The position numbers and the translations under genes are program-made. DNA of 64,000 nt from Candidatus Saccharimonas sp. (GTDB taxonomy: Bacteria; Patescibacteriota; Saccharimonadia; Saccharimonadales; Saccharimonadaceae), in contig DZCW01000001.1 of the NCBI GenBank assembly GCA_022736555.1, positions 189,474 to 253,473 of the forward strand, given 5' to 3'. The notes under the pieces are model-generated. The model was given only the letters and a program-made list of their open reading frames with translations, did no database searches and was not told the origin of the DNA. Positions 15,492 through 24,571 of this stretch are shown one piece after another. Positions within the stretch are counted from its first letter, which is position 1. Every line of letters starts with the position of its first letter.

Positions 15492-17442
15492 GCCGATTAT
15501 ACTCAGTAACGGTGAGCTGCATGTCGGACTGAATGGTTTTGGAACAGTACATGATTTTTATTATCCATACGTTGGGTTTGAAAACCACTCAGCTGGTGGC
15601 AATTTACGACACAAAGTCGGTGTCTGGGTAAACGGTGACCTCAGTTGGATTGATAATCCTCAGAATCGACCCGATGAGTGGACTTTTACCTTTCGATACC
15701 CTCATGATGCCTTAATTGGTAATACTGTTGCGAAAAATAAACGGCTAGGAATAATCCTGGAATTCGATGATTTCGTCGATTCTGATATTAACGCTTTCTT
15801 TCGTAATATTCACATCGTTAACTTATTTGACCAACCACGCGAGATAAGGTTATTCATGCATCAGGCTTTCGCAATCGGTGATTCGCGTAGCAATACTGAT
15901 ACGGCTCAATATCTACCAGACAATGGCGCTATATTACATTATCGTGGTCGCAGAGCCTTTGTGATTTCTGGTGATTATGATCATAAGCCTTTCGACCAAT
16001 ATACGGTTGGTTTGTTTGGTATTGAGGGGCGTGAAGGCACTTATCGTGATGCAGACGACGGCGAACTCAGTGCTAATAATGTCGAACATGGCCGAGTTGA
16101 TTCAACTATTAGGTTCAAAACCAATATTGAAGCTAACAGTTCGCAAAGGGTTTATTATTGGATTGCTGCGGGTGAATCTATTCGTGAAGCGCTCGATGTT
16201 CATAAAAAAATCAAACAAGATACTCCACATGAACGCCTAAAACGAACCGCTCATTGGTGGCATGAATGGCTAGAGCCAACGAATCGTATATTAGAAAAAC
16301 TAAGTCCTGAATATCGGGCTAGTTTCCTGCAGAGTACAATGATAGTTAAATCACAAATGGACAAACACGGTGCAGTTATTGCCAGTACCGACACCTCGAT
16401 GCTTAATTATTCGCGTGATGCCTATAGCTATTGTTGGCCGCGCGATGGAGCGTTTGCACTATGGCCGTTGATTCGTATGGGCTATAAAGAGGAAGCCTAC
16501 CGCTTCTTTGAATTCGTAAAACGAGGCCTACATTCTGATGGCTATATGATGCATAAATATCGTGCCGATGGCGCTCTGGGTAGTAGTTGGCATTCATATA
16601 TTCATGACGGCGTTATAGCGCCACCTATCCAAGAGGACGAAACCGCATTGCCACTATTTATGTTTGCGCAATACTATAGAATGCATCCCGACCCTGGCCT
16701 ATTAAAAGAGTTTTACGGAAGCATGGTCGTACCGATGGCCGAGTTTATGACTGATTATATAGACAAGGCTACGGGGCTTCCTAGACCGAGTTATGATTTA
16801 TGGGAACAGATATTTATAACCAGTACATATACCACCGCCGTAACATACGCTGCATTACTAGCCGCTAGTGATTTGGCTGCTGCTGCAAATGACCACGATA
16901 ATGCTGTTCGTTGGCGCTCGGCTGCTAGTGATATCCAAGCCGCCGCTCATAAATACTTATATAATGACAAACGAAAAGCTTTCTATTGCGGAGTAAACGT
17001 CAAAGGCACAAAGATCATCTATAACGAAACCGTTGACTGCTCGAGCGTGTTTGGGGCCTATATATTCGGGTTATTTGATGCTAACAGCCCCGAAATATTA
17101 AATTCAGTAGAAACCGTTAAGCAGCTATTTGGTATTAATGACGGAGTATTAGGGTTACCGCGTTACGAGGATGATTATTATCGCCGAGCCAGCCCAGGTA
17201 TTACTGGAAATCACTGGTTTATTACCTCATTCTGGTTAGCGCAATATTATATCGATACCGGTGAGTCTGCAAAAGCACTTCAGATATTAGATTGGGCTAG
17301 GAGTCACGCGATGAACACTGGCGTTATGGGTGAACAATTAGATCCAGTCACGAACGAAATCGTATCCCCTGCACCATTAACATGGACTCATGCTGAATAT
17401 ATAGCTACGTTATTAGATTTAATAGCCAAGGACTCTAAATAA
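15484..17442 (+). CDS. Glycoside hydrolase family 15 (glucoamylase-like)
   Basis: 652 residues. An N-terminal beta-sandwich (about 1-270) with HDFYYPYVG, then an (alpha/alpha)6 barrel with YSYCWPRDGAFALWPLI, the substrate-binding WPRD motif, and the expected catalytic Glu in QEDETA. Close to bacterial glucoamylases and trehalases of this family, which release glucose from the non-reducing end. No export signal. A bidirectional terminator follows. Confidence 0.85.
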   Translation: MARPIILSNGELHVGLNGFGTVHDFYYPYVGFENHSAGGNLRHKVGVWVNGDLSWIDNPQNRPDEWTFTFRYPHDALIGNTVAKNKRLGIILEFDDFVDSDINAFFRNIHIVNLFDQPREIRLFMHQAFAIGDSRSNTDTAQYLPDNGAILHYRGRRAFVISGDYDHKPFDQYTVGLFGIEGREGTYRDADDGELSANNVEHGRVDSTIRFKTNIEANSSQRVYYWIAAGESIREALDVHKKIKQDTPHERLKRTAHWWHEWLEPTNRILEKLSPEYRASFLQSTMIVKSQMDKHGAVIASTDTSMLNYSRDAYSYCWPRDGAFALWPLIRMGYKEEAYRFFEFVKRGLHSDGYMMHKYRADGALGSSWHSYIHDGVIAPPIQEDETALPLFMFAQYYRMHPDPGLLKEFYGSMVVPMAEFMTDYIDKATGLPRPSYDLWEQIFITSTYTTAVTYAALLAASDLAAAANDHDNAVRWRSAASDIQAAAHKYLYNDKRKAFYCGVNVKGTKIIYNETVDCSSVFGAYIFGLFDANSPEILNSVETVKQLFGINDGVLGLPRYEDDYYRRASPGITGNHWFITSFWLAQYYIDTGESAKALQILDWARSHAMNTGVMGEQLDPVTNEIVSPAPLTWTHAEYIATLLDLIAKDSK

Positions 17443-17474
17443 AATTAGCCGCCCCTGAGTTGGGACGGCTAATT
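17443..17474. terminator. Bidirectional terminator between GH15 and L33
   Basis: AATTAGCCG / CGGCTAATT with a 14-base loop, serving convergent genes. Confidence 0.75.
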
Positions 17475-17497
17475 CGAATTCGAAATATGCGAGCTTT

Positions 17498-17704
17498 TTA
17501 GCCTTTACGAGGTTTAATTTCGTTACGACCAAGATTCTTTTTAGTCTCGACGTAAAGTGCATGAACTCGTGCAATTGGATCATATTTTTTTAACGAAAGT
17601 TTTTCAGTAGTATTCTGAGTATTTTTGGTTGTGTAATATGTGCGGTGACCGCTAAGCTCACTAACTAAACCAACTAATTTGCGCTTCGTATTCTTTTTTG
17701 CCAT
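17498..17704 (-). CDS. rpmG: Ribosomal protein bL33, zinc-free form
   Basis: 68 residues. HRTYYTTKNTQNTTEKL and LKKYDPIARVHALYVETK are the L33 core. The four zinc cysteines of the C+ form are all replaced (VGLVSELSGH where LxCxEC would stand). A short basic tail ends EIKPRKG. Part of the 50S E-site region. Confidence 0.9.
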   Translation of the reverse strand: MAKKNTKRKLVGLVSELSGHRTYYTTKNTQNTTEKLSLKKYDPIARVHALYVETKKNLGRNEIKPRKG

Positions 17705-17777
17705 ATCATTCCTTTAAAATTTGTATAGACTATTAGAGGTAATTATAGCAAAAATTATTACTTACTACAAGAGTGCG

Positions 17778-18272
17778 TTATCTAAAATTGTTAAACGAAA
17801 TTGGAAAGTCAAAATCATGAGATTGGATTAACCGCATAACGTTCTGTAAATCGTCCTTGCTACCGCTATTAACACGTACCGTATCACCTTGAATTAACGG
17901 TTTAGCCTTTGGTACTTCATCACGGATCAATTTAGTGACCTGTTTAGCTTTTTCTTGGTCTAGACCGGCAATAAACGGTATTTCCTTGGTTGCCCTCATG
18001 TTACTAACAGCTGCAGTTTTACTGAGGTCGAGAGTTTTACTGCTCTGATTGCGTGAGGCTAGCTTTTTACCGATAATTTCGACGATACTATCTATTTGCC
18101 ATTCATTAGCGCCAATGACCTTGAAACCGGTCTTGTCACCTATCCAGTCGATTTCGGCAGGCGTTCCCTTGAAATCATAACGATTACTAATTTCTTTTTG
18201 GGTCAAAGCGAAAACATTATTCATTTCGGCTTTGTCATATTCGGACACAATATCAAAACTAAATGTTGCCAT
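17778..18272 (-). CDS. YajQ-family protein
   Basis: 164 residues from the ATG 18272 (MATFSFDIVSEYDKAEMNNV); the frame stays open upstream only because it runs through tRNA-Thr. Two ferredoxin-like repeats are visible, with RYDFKGTPAEIDW in the first and the C-terminal FDFPISFNNFR diagnostic of the family. YajQ proteins bind nucleotides or RNA (cyclic di-GMP in some species); the role here is unknown. Confidence 0.85.
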   Translation of the reverse strand: MATFSFDIVSEYDKAEMNNVFALTQKEISNRYDFKGTPAEIDWIGDKTGFKVIGANEWQIDSIVEIIGKKLASRNQSSKTLDLSKTAAVSNMRATKEIPFIAGLDQEKAKQVTKLIRDEVPKAKPLIQGDTVRVNSGSKDDLQNVMRLIQSHDFDFPISFNNFR

Positions 18273-18322
18273 ATACCCAGTATAACAAAAACTGCCCAAA
18301 TTGAGCAGTCGATGATTATGTA

Positions 18323-18398
18323 TGGAGCCACGATCGGGAGTCGAACCCGAGACCTCATCCTTACCATGGATGCGCTCTACCAACTGAGCTATCGCGGC
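18323..18398 (-). tRNA. tRNA-Thr (GGU)
   Basis: Acceptor GCCGCGA/TCGTGGC, anticodon loop ATGGTAA, T arm GGTTCGACTCC, encoded CCA. First of a three-tRNA cluster. Confidence 0.95.
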
Positions 18399-18466
18399 AT
18401 ACTTGAATATTGTAGCAAAAAATATGGTTGAGATAAAGTGTTGAAGGGATCTTGGGATGTTAAATA

Positions 18467-18479
18467 CTGGAAGTAGGAC
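18467..18479. repeat. Copy of the tRNA-Tyr 3' end
   Basis: CTGGAAGTAGGAC is identical to 18660-18672 inside tRNA-Tyr and has the same orientation, 193 bp away on the 3' side of the tRNA. Confidence 0.6.
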
Positions 18480-18655
18480 AGCGGCGGATTACCGCCTCCT
18501 CCGTTTGCTTGTAAAAATATGTAAACACATTTTTACTTCGCTGCACTTCGCCGACCTACGGATTATTTTCTTGCCAAGGCAATAAAACCCGTAGGTTCGA
18601 GTTCTATTGCAAGATCAAATCAAAATAACCATCCAAGGGATGATTATTTTGATTT
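18480..18655 (-). other. Hairpin-rich tRNA-Tyr-adjacent segment
   Basis: No gene. Four foldbacks: GGCGG-TAAT-CCGCC (about 18483-18496); GTAAAAATRTG around TTTA (about 18509-18535); ACCTACGG ... CCGTAGGT (about 18560-18595) with an inner TTGCC-AA-GGCAA; and AAATCAAAATAA / TTATTTTGATTT with CATCC/GGATG (18617-18655) directly after the tRNA CCA, probably its terminator. The GCGAAGTGCAG beside the second hairpin recurs near tRNA-Leu at 61637. Confidence 0.55.
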
Positions 18656-18739
18656 GGTGCTGGAAGTAGGACTCGAACCTACGGAGCCGAAAGGCGGGAG
18701 ATTTACAGTCTCCTGTGATTGCCACTACACGATTCCAGC
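18655..18739 (-). tRNA. tRNA-Tyr (GUA)
   Basis: Class II tRNA with long variable arm: acceptor GCTGGAA/TTCCAGC, anticodon loop CTGTAAA, T arm GGTTCGAGTCC, discriminator A and encoded CCA. Confidence 0.95.
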
Positions 18740-18749
18740 TAACTTGTTA

Positions 18750-18826
18750 TGGAGCCGCCTTTCGGACTCGAACCGAAGACCTGCTGTTTACAAAACAGCT
18801 GCTCTAGCCAACTGAGCTAAGGCGGC
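18750..18826 (-). tRNA. tRNA-Thr (UGU)
   Basis: Acceptor GCCGCCT/AGGCGGC, anticodon loop TTGTAAA, T arm GGTTCGAGTCC, encoded CCA. Confidence 0.95.
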
Positions 18827-18897
18827 ATAATCCATGAAAAGTACAGATATAAGTGTACATAATAATGCTATTTTGCGCAAGAAAGACTGGCGGCTAA

Positions 18898-19551
18898 CTA
18901 CATTATTACGCGACGGGGTTGACGGATACGACGAGATTGATTGCTAGGGAGGATGAGTTTTGCGGCTTTTTCGCGTAAGTTAGTTGCCAGCTCTACCTGC
19001 CCGATTCGTTCATAGCTATCAGCTAGCATATTCAGAGTTTGCGGGATTGGCTCTAATTCCACGGCACGCTCTAATGAGTCGACAACTTTTTTATCATTAC
19101 CTAGTTTTTCCTGAACTTTGGCGTAGGCGATATGACGGGCGGCTAAATCGTCGTCAATCGATAAGGCTTGCTCGAATGCTAGAGCAGCTTTTTCGTAATT
19201 CTGAGTTTCGTAATAGATTAGTCCAACGTTATGTAGACTACTGGCACTAGGTTCCAGGGACTGAGCGATCTCGAAACATTCAATCGCATCCTTGAGTGAA
19301 GCCTGTTTGGCATACAGGATGCCTAAACGGTTATATGCGCTAGCGTTGCGCTCGTCGATGCGTAATATAGTCAAAAGTGCTTTCTCTGCCCGCAAATATT
19401 TTTTAGTCTGCAATGAATCCTGAGCTATAGACCATAGCTGGTTTAGTTTTTCGGATACCTTAACGGGCAAATCAACGGTAACTTCCTCGATAGTCTGCGG
19501 TTGATAAATCACCCAGGCACCGATTATCACGATCAACAAAAGACCTAACAT
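18898..19551 (-). CDS. Membrane-anchored TPR protein
   Basis: 217 residues. One N-terminal membrane helix (MLGLLLIVIIGAWVIY) and a short linker, then about four tetratricopeptide repeats (for example LNQLWSIAQDSLQTKKYLRA, ASAYNRLGILYAKQAS, SSLHNVGLIYYETQNYEKAA). A basic tail follows. TPR arrays act as protein-docking scaffolds; a partner cannot be named. Confidence 0.75.
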   Translation of the reverse strand: MLGLLLIVIIGAWVIYQPQTIEEVTVDLPVKVSEKLNQLWSIAQDSLQTKKYLRAEKALLTILRIDERNASAYNRLGILYAKQASLKDAIECFEIAQSLEPSASSLHNVGLIYYETQNYEKAALAFEQALSIDDDLAARHIAYAKVQEKLGNDKKVVDSLERAVELEPIPQTLNMLADSYERIGQVELATNLREKAAKLILPSNQSRRIRQPRRVIM

Positions 19552-19561
19552 ATATAGCCTA

Positions 19562-20392
19562 TTATACCATCATCCGCGCTAGACATAGTCGTATATTGCC
19601 GTTTGCCTCGATGCGCTGGTAGGTTTTTAGCAACATATCAATATGTTTTATAGTGGCTACCTGTGGACTAGCAACGATGCTTTTATACAAGATATTGGCA
19701 GTATCGGTAAGTAAATTTAGCACGGATGCTCGGTCATCCTTGTAACGCTGGGCTATTAATAGTTTTTGATAAGTACTGCCGCGCAGTAGTTCACGAGCAT
19801 CACGCACGACATTACTGCGTTTTTCGAAATATACTTGATCGCTATTTAGCCTAGTTAATTCAGCTGGCAAACCATCAGCCATGAATAATAGCTGTGAGCG
19901 TTTAGTTTTATCACTCGCCCCTAATGAATCTAGTAAATCCTCGGATTGTTTAGTGGTAATGGGTTTTATATCTAGGTTTTCGACTCTGGAAATGATTGTA
20001 GGCAACAATTTTTGGATAGAGTGTGACACTAGAATAAAATAGATACCATCACCTGGCTCTTCTAATAATTTCAAGAATGCATTCTGTGATTGATGGGTCA
20101 TTCGTTCGGCGTAATCGATAATTATAATACGCTCGGCCGCGGTCTTAGTCCTGGTTTCGTCGTATAGACGTCTCATGCTGTCGACACTTATCATACCGCT
20201 TTCTAGGTCAATCTTTTCATCACGTTCGGGCAAGATAACTATGGGTGTTATGCCCCGCAGTTCGGCGATATACCGGGCGATAGTACTCAGACCTACGCCG
20301 TTTTTACCCGTTAGTAATAGCGATTGAGGTAGTTTTTTGACTACCGTAGTGAGTGTTTTTTCGCTGATCGGGTTAATTACTAGCTGTGTCAT
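19562..20392 (-). CDS. holB: DNA polymerase III delta'-like subunit (AAA+ clamp loader)
   Basis: 276 residues. The P-loop is LLTGKNGVGLST. IIIIDYAERMTHQSQNAFLK then LLEEPG matches the clamp-loader Walker B/sensor region, where AE-M-QN-LLK-LEEP is diagnostic. The four cysteines of the usual zinc module are missing. Its start overlaps the pseudouridine synthase stop by four bases. Confidence 0.75.
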   Translation of the reverse strand: MTQLVINPISEKTLTTVVKKLPQSLLLTGKNGVGLSTIARYIAELRGITPIVILPERDEKIDLESGMISVDSMRRLYDETRTKTAAERIIIIDYAERMTHQSQNAFLKLLEEPGDGIYFILVSHSIQKLLPTIISRVENLDIKPITTKQSEDLLDSLGASDKTKRSQLLFMADGLPAELTRLNSDQVYFEKRSNVVRDARELLRGSTYQKLLIAQRYKDDRASVLNLLTDTANILYKSIVASPQVATIKHIDMLLKTYQRIEANGNIRLCLARMMV

Positions 20393-21552
20393 ACCGAAAC
20401 CCCAGGAAAATAATCAATAAAATCCTGAGGAATTGGCACGGTGAATGTCTGGCGATTACCGCCAGGAATAGTTATTTCGATACTTTGGGCATGTAAGAAC
20501 AGGCGTTCAGCGGGCTTGCCGTAAACTTTATCGCCCAAGATCGGGGTATTTAGATATTTCATATGGACACGCAACTGGTGAGTACGACCAGTTTGTGGCT
20601 GTAATCTAACTAGTGAATATTTATTACTAGTGGCGATGACTTCATATTTAGTGATAGCCGATTTACCCTTACTATCAACTCGGAATGTGCTAGGCGCTGA
20701 CGGATTACGGGCAATCGGTAGATCGATGTTAGCTTTATCTAATTTAGGTATGCCGTTTAATACCGCATAATATGTTTTTTTAGTTTTTCGGTCGGCAAAC
20801 TGTTTTTGCAGCAATACGGCTGTTTCCTGGTTACGAGCACCAATCATTACGCCGCTAGTGTCGCGATCTAACCTATGTATGATTCCGGGTCGATTAGTAT
20901 CTAAATTGTAGGTTGTATATCGCCTAAAGAAATCAGCAACTGTAAATTCATCATTTAAAACGCCTTTGGAGTGTGACAAAACACCATTCGGTTTATTAAT
21001 GACAATTATATTGTCATCGATGTAGACAATCGGTAGTTCGTTTTTACTGAAATCTAGCACCTCAGGTGAAACAATGGAGATCTGGTCATTTTCGGTTATA
21101 TCCTGTTTTGGTGAAGTAATAACTACGCCATTAATACTGACTTGACCAGCTTTGATGTATTTCTGCCAAGTGCTACGTGAAGTTTCAGGATAGCGTTCAG
21201 CTAGTTCGACGTCTAATCGTTTTTTGTCAGAAACAACCTGAAATAGGTAACATTCCTTACCCTTGAATGGCATAGCGTAGGTTGTTGTGCTGTCTCGTGG
21301 GTTTTTAAGCAACTCGCCTTTTATATTATTTTTCTTGATTCTGATCTGCGAAATAACATAATTAACGTCATCTTCGCCAGAGGCATCAAATAATATATAG
21401 AATTGTTGCCTATTAAAACGAAACGCTACCATGGTGTTTATCGGAGTAGGATTCGAAATCTTGACCGTTTCGACATGCCTGGGTACATTTTCATCACCTG
21501 CCAGTTCGTAACGGTGTAGGATGTCTAGAATATCACGACTTGATACTTTCAT
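20389..21552 (-). CDS. RluA/RluD-family pseudouridine synthase with extra N-terminal domain
   Basis: 387 residues. Residues 1-110 form an additional domain that I do not recognise. An S4 RNA-binding domain follows (RLDVELAERYPETSRSTWQK), then the catalytic domain with the signature HRLDRDTSGVM (catalytic Asp) and LQPQTGRTHQLRVHM. It would convert uridines of 23S rRNA or tRNA. It overlaps trpS by four bases. Confidence 0.85.
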   Translation of the reverse strand: MKVSSRDILDILHRYELAGDENVPRHVETVKISNPTPINTMVAFRFNRQQFYILFDASGEDDVNYVISQIRIKKNNIKGELLKNPRDSTTTYAMPFKGKECYLFQVVSDKKRLDVELAERYPETSRSTWQKYIKAGQVSINGVVITSPKQDITENDQISIVSPEVLDFSKNELPIVYIDDNIIVINKPNGVLSHSKGVLNDEFTVADFFRRYTTYNLDTNRPGIIHRLDRDTSGVMIGARNQETAVLLQKQFADRKTKKTYYAVLNGIPKLDKANIDLPIARNPSAPSTFRVDSKGKSAITKYEVIATSNKYSLVRLQPQTGRTHQLRVHMKYLNTPILGDKVYGKPAERLFLHAQSIEITIPGGNRQTFTVPIPQDFIDYFPGVSV

Positions 21553-22592
21553 GAGTTACTCTTGGGCCTTAAGCCTACGACCTGCTGAGCCCTCAGCAGT
21601 GTTGCGTTGGCAATTGGGGTCAGGTCACGTTCAGATTGTTCAAGTTTTTCAATGACCGCATTATCATCGACAGCCGCAAGTCGAGTTTGGAAATCAGATA
21701 AGAACTTTTCGACTTCGTTAGCGACGGTGGATTTGAAATCACCATATCTGGTCTGTCCTTTGAATTCGGCAATTACAGAATCGAGCGAAACGCCACGTGT
21801 TAGAGCTAATATCTCTAGCAGATTACTAATACCAGGTTGGTTTTGACGATCAAAGTTTATTTCGGCTTTGTCGTCGGTTGTGGCGCTCATGATTTTTTTG
21901 GCGGCAACAGCTGGTTCATCGCTCAGGAATATGACACCACGACCCGATTCGTCGCTCTTACTCATTTTTTTAGTCGGATCAATTAAATCCTTGATACGCA
22001 AACCTTGGTCATTGCCAAAGAATTCGTGTTGAGATTTTACAGGTTCAGGAATAGTAAATATTTCACCAAATTTGCCATTCATACGCTCGGCTATATCGCG
22101 AGTGAACTCTAGGTGTTGAGTCTGATCCTCACCTACGGGGATGTATTTGGCATTATAAAGTAAGATATCAGCAGCCATTAGGACTGGATAATTAAATAGA
22201 CCAACACTCGTTCTGTCATCACCAATAGACCCAGACTTTTCCTTGAACTGTATCATGCGGCTCATTTCACCAAAACCGGTAAAACAATCCAAAACCCAAG
22301 TCATTTCACTATGCGCTGGAATGTAGCTCTGGCGATATAGATAAATATTATCATTGTCTAGCGGCAACCCAGCTGCAACGAATACTCGAGCATTATGTAG
22401 GATTTGATCATATAACAAACTGTGGTCGATTGGCGTAGTAAAACTATGCAGGTCGGGTATAAACATATTAATCTGATACTCATCAGAATGTTTTTTGGCC
22501 ATATCGATAATTGGCATAATAGCACCAAAATAATTACCGATCGTTAAATCGTTATTAGCGCGAATTCCAGTTAAAATCACAGGTTTTGTCAT
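21549..22592 (-). CDS. trpS: Tryptophanyl-tRNA synthetase
   Basis: Start chosen at ATG 22592 (MTKPVILTGIRANNDLTIGN), with GGTGAT six bases upstream; the ATG at 22604 would add four residues. LTIGNYFGA is the HIGH-type motif and PTKKMSKSD the KMSKS motif. 347 residues, near the usual bacterial length. It leads a coupled group trpS - pseudouridine synthase - holB - TPR. Confidence 0.9.
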   Translation of the reverse strand: MTKPVILTGIRANNDLTIGNYFGAIMPIIDMAKKHSDEYQINMFIPDLHSFTTPIDHSLLYDQILHNARVFVAAGLPLDNDNIYLYRQSYIPAHSEMTWVLDCFTGFGEMSRMIQFKEKSGSIGDDRTSVGLFNYPVLMAADILLYNAKYIPVGEDQTQHLEFTRDIAERMNGKFGEIFTIPEPVKSQHEFFGNDQGLRIKDLIDPTKKMSKSDESGRGVIFLSDEPAVAAKKIMSATTDDKAEINFDRQNQPGISNLLEILALTRGVSLDSVIAEFKGQTRYGDFKSTVANEVEKFLSDFQTRLAAVDDNAVIEKLEQSERDLTPIANATLLRAQQVVGLRPKSNS

Positions 22593-22679
22593 AGTTATCA
22601 CCATTATACATTGGTCGTCGACTCTTGGCTATTAAATCCTTAATCTGATAACTTATCGCAACTAGACAAAACATAGGTA

Positions 22680-22904
22680 ATGTTGTATTATTCAGATTAT
22701 CTGGTGCTAAGCGGTAATTTTATCCGTAGTAACAGAGCATCTTTGACAAATTAGATTATTGAATTCATTAAGTAATTTTGTCCTTTGCGGGAGTGGTATA
22801 TATAGCTAGAAAAGTACTTCTAACCCTATACGCCGCTCTCGATCCATCCAGAGAGCCAATATGGCACTGCGCCATATAAAACCGGATGAGAATATATGAG
22901 GAGG
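22680..22904 (+). promoter_or_regulatory. Promoter and structured leader of the VanW-like gene
   Basis: TAGACA, 17 bp, TATTAT. CAAATTAGATTATT (22747-22760) is shared with the inverted-repeat units at 46 and 55 kb. GTATA (22796-22800) can pair with TATAC (22827-22831), and GCGG (22787-22790) with CCGC (22833-22836). Two hairpins follow: GCTCTC/GAGAGC (22835-22856) and ATATGGC/GCCATAT (22859-22877). Loop CATCC (22845-22849) can pair with GGATG (22884-22888), just before the GAGGAGG (22898-22904). This has the layout of a riboswitch or RNA thermometer but matches no class I can name. Confidence 0.5.
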
Positions 22905-22911
22905 TTATTTA

Positions 22912-23607
22912 ATGAATAGACATAGGACTTTTAAAATCATTGCGGTTATAGTGGTGCTCTTGTTCTCGAGTGGTTGCAGCGGATATGGGATTGCTAAAAA
23001 TGAGCAACCAATAACACCTCAGCCAGTTCAAGTATCACCAATAGCTAACGTAGTTGAGCCTCCGGTAGCTGTTCAACAGACTATCGTAAAACCAGTTACT
23101 GTGGTTGAAGTTAAAAAGACACAGGTAGAGAAAAAGTTAATCCTAGATTACAGTTTAAACCTAAATTATTCGGAAACTACAGCCAGTTCCATTGCAAATG
23201 CTAGTTTGGCGCTAAAAATAATAAGTGGCAAAGATGGTTATTTGCTAAAATCTGGCGAAACTTTTTCATTTAATGCTGTTGTTGGCCCTAGGACTTATAA
23301 GCGAGGTTTTGTGGATGCCCCTCTAATCAAAGGTACTGGAGTTGGCGGTGGAGTTTGTAAATCCTCTACTGTAATACATCAGGCTGCCAAAGCGGCTGGC
23401 ATGACGATTGTCGAAAGACACAACCACTCCAAACAGGTACAGTACGCTAAATTAGGTACTGATGCTATGGTTAGTTATGGTCAGTACGATAATAGATTTC
23501 GTAATGACACCAGTAGTGATGTCTTATTCGTATGTAGCATGGATACTAAAGCTCGAGTTGCTCACATAAAAGTATATAAATACGTCATCGTATCTGTTAA
23601 TCAATAA
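22912..23607 (+). CDS. VanW-like lipoprotein
   Basis: 231 residues. Lipoprotein-type signal ending in SSGCSG (Cys near residue 23), a Pro/Val-rich linker to about residue 80, then a VanW domain: LLKSGETFSFNAVVGPRTY, GVGGGVCKSSTVIHQAA and VERHNHS, with GTDAMVSYG after. The family's function is unresolved; members are cell-envelope proteins sometimes near peptidoglycan genes. It stands alone with its own leader and terminator. Confidence 0.85.
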   Translation: MNRHRTFKIIAVIVVLLFSSGCSGYGIAKNEQPITPQPVQVSPIANVVEPPVAVQQTIVKPVTVVEVKKTQVEKKLILDYSLNLNYSETTASSIANASLALKIISGKDGYLLKSGETFSFNAVVGPRTYKRGFVDAPLIKGTGVGGGVCKSSTVIHQAAKAAGMTIVERHNHSKQVQYAKLGTDAMVSYGQYDNRFRNDTSSDVLFVCSMDTKARVAHIKVYKYVIVSVNQ

Positions 23608-23622
23608 TCTTTATTTCGTCTA

Positions 23623-23664
23623 AGGAAGCCTATAACCCTACGGGTTAGAAAGCTTCCTTTTTTT
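23623..23664 (+). terminator. Terminator of the VanW-like gene
   Basis: GGAAGC ... GCTTCC with an inner AACCC/GGGTT, then seven T. Confidence 0.85.
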
Positions 23665-23673
23665 ATTTACAAA

Positions 23674-23708
23674 AAATAACCCCAGGAATTTAATCCTAGG
23701 GTTATTTT
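23674..23708 (-). terminator. Terminator of the L3-to-S9 block
   Basis: AAAATAACCC / GGGTTATTTT with an inner AGGAATT/AATCCT, just after the S9 stop on the minus strand. Confidence 0.75.
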
Positions 23709-23724
23709 GTTGTCTATGACAAGA

Positions 23725-24123
23725 TTAACGTTTCGAGAACTGTTCGCGCTTGCGAGCAGATCGTAGACCGTATTTCTTGCGTTCTTTTTCGCGAGAGTCG
23801 CGTTTTAGGAACTCAGCCTTTTTAAGGATCGTACGTAGATCACTAAAGCCAACATTTATAGCTTTGGCGATAGCTAGTTTGATAGCATCAACTTGGCCAG
23901 AAGTACCGCCACCTTTGACTACGACAGTAATGTCAAAGTCAGCTTGTTTGTTAACAAGTGCTAGTGGATCAGTGATTTCAGCTAATTGTGACTTGTTATC
24001 GTTTAGATAGTCAGCGGCTAATTTATCATTGATAGTGATCTTGCCTTTACCTTTGTACAGACGTGCCGTTGCAGTTGCACTTTTACGTCGTCCCATACCG
24101 TAAAGATATTTAGATTCGGTCAT
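23725..24123 (-). CDS. rpsI: Ribosomal protein uS9
   Basis: 132 residues from ATG 24123 (MTESKYLYGMGRRKSATATA); the frame is open further but overlaps L13. The C-terminal REKERKKYGLRSARKREQFS and final KR are the decoding-site tail of S9 that reaches P-site tRNA. One base separates it from rplM. Confidence 0.95.
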   Translation of the reverse strand: MTESKYLYGMGRRKSATATARLYKGKGKITINDKLAADYLNDNKSQLAEITDPLALVNKQADFDITVVVKGGGTSGQVDAIKLAIAKAINVGFSDLRTILKKAEFLKRDSREKERKKYGLRSARKREQFSKR

Positions 24124-24124
24124 A

Positions 24125-24571
24125 TTATTTAGTAACCTCAACTTTCTCTGGAGTTTGAGCAGTATGGCTATGTTCCTCGCCAGCAAAGATGCGTAGGCGC
24201 TTTAGGCGCTCGGCAGCTAGCTTGTTACGTGGGATCATACCTTTGACTGCTTCTTCGATGACTCGTTCTGGGAATTTAGCACGCATTTCACCTAAGTTTG
24301 CCTCACGCATACCACCTGGAAAACCAGAGTGACTGTAGTATTTCTTAGCAACTTCTTTGTCGCCGGTAGCTAAAAAGTTTTTAGCGTTGATAACGACAAC
24401 ATAGTCACCACCATCAATATGTGGGGTGTAGGCTGGTTTATATTTACCGATTAGGTATTTAGCAATAGTTGTAGCAACACGGCCTAGTGGAGCTGTTGAA
24501 GCATCTACTAGAATCCAGCGACGTTTAACTTCGCTAGGTTTTTGTGAGTATGTTTTAGAATTTACGACCAT
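24125..24571 (-). CDS. rplM: Ribosomal protein uL13
   Basis: 148 residues. RRWILVDASTAPLGRVATTI and GMIPRNKLAAERLKRLRIFA are the family blocks. TAATG overlap with the L17 gene; L13-S9 follow L17 as the end of the alpha operon. Confidence 0.95.
   Translation of the reverse strand: MVVNSKTYSQKPSEVKRRWILVDASTAPLGRVATTIAKYLIGKYKPAYTPHIDGGDYVVVINAKNFLATGDKEVAKKYYSHSGFPGGMREANLGEMRAKFPERVIEEAVKGMIPRNKLAAERLKRLRIFAGEEHSHTAQTPEKVEVTK

Noticed and set aside
18273..18383. Longer N-terminus for YajQ
   Set aside because: The extension is translated tRNA-Thr; the family start MATFSFDI is at 18272.
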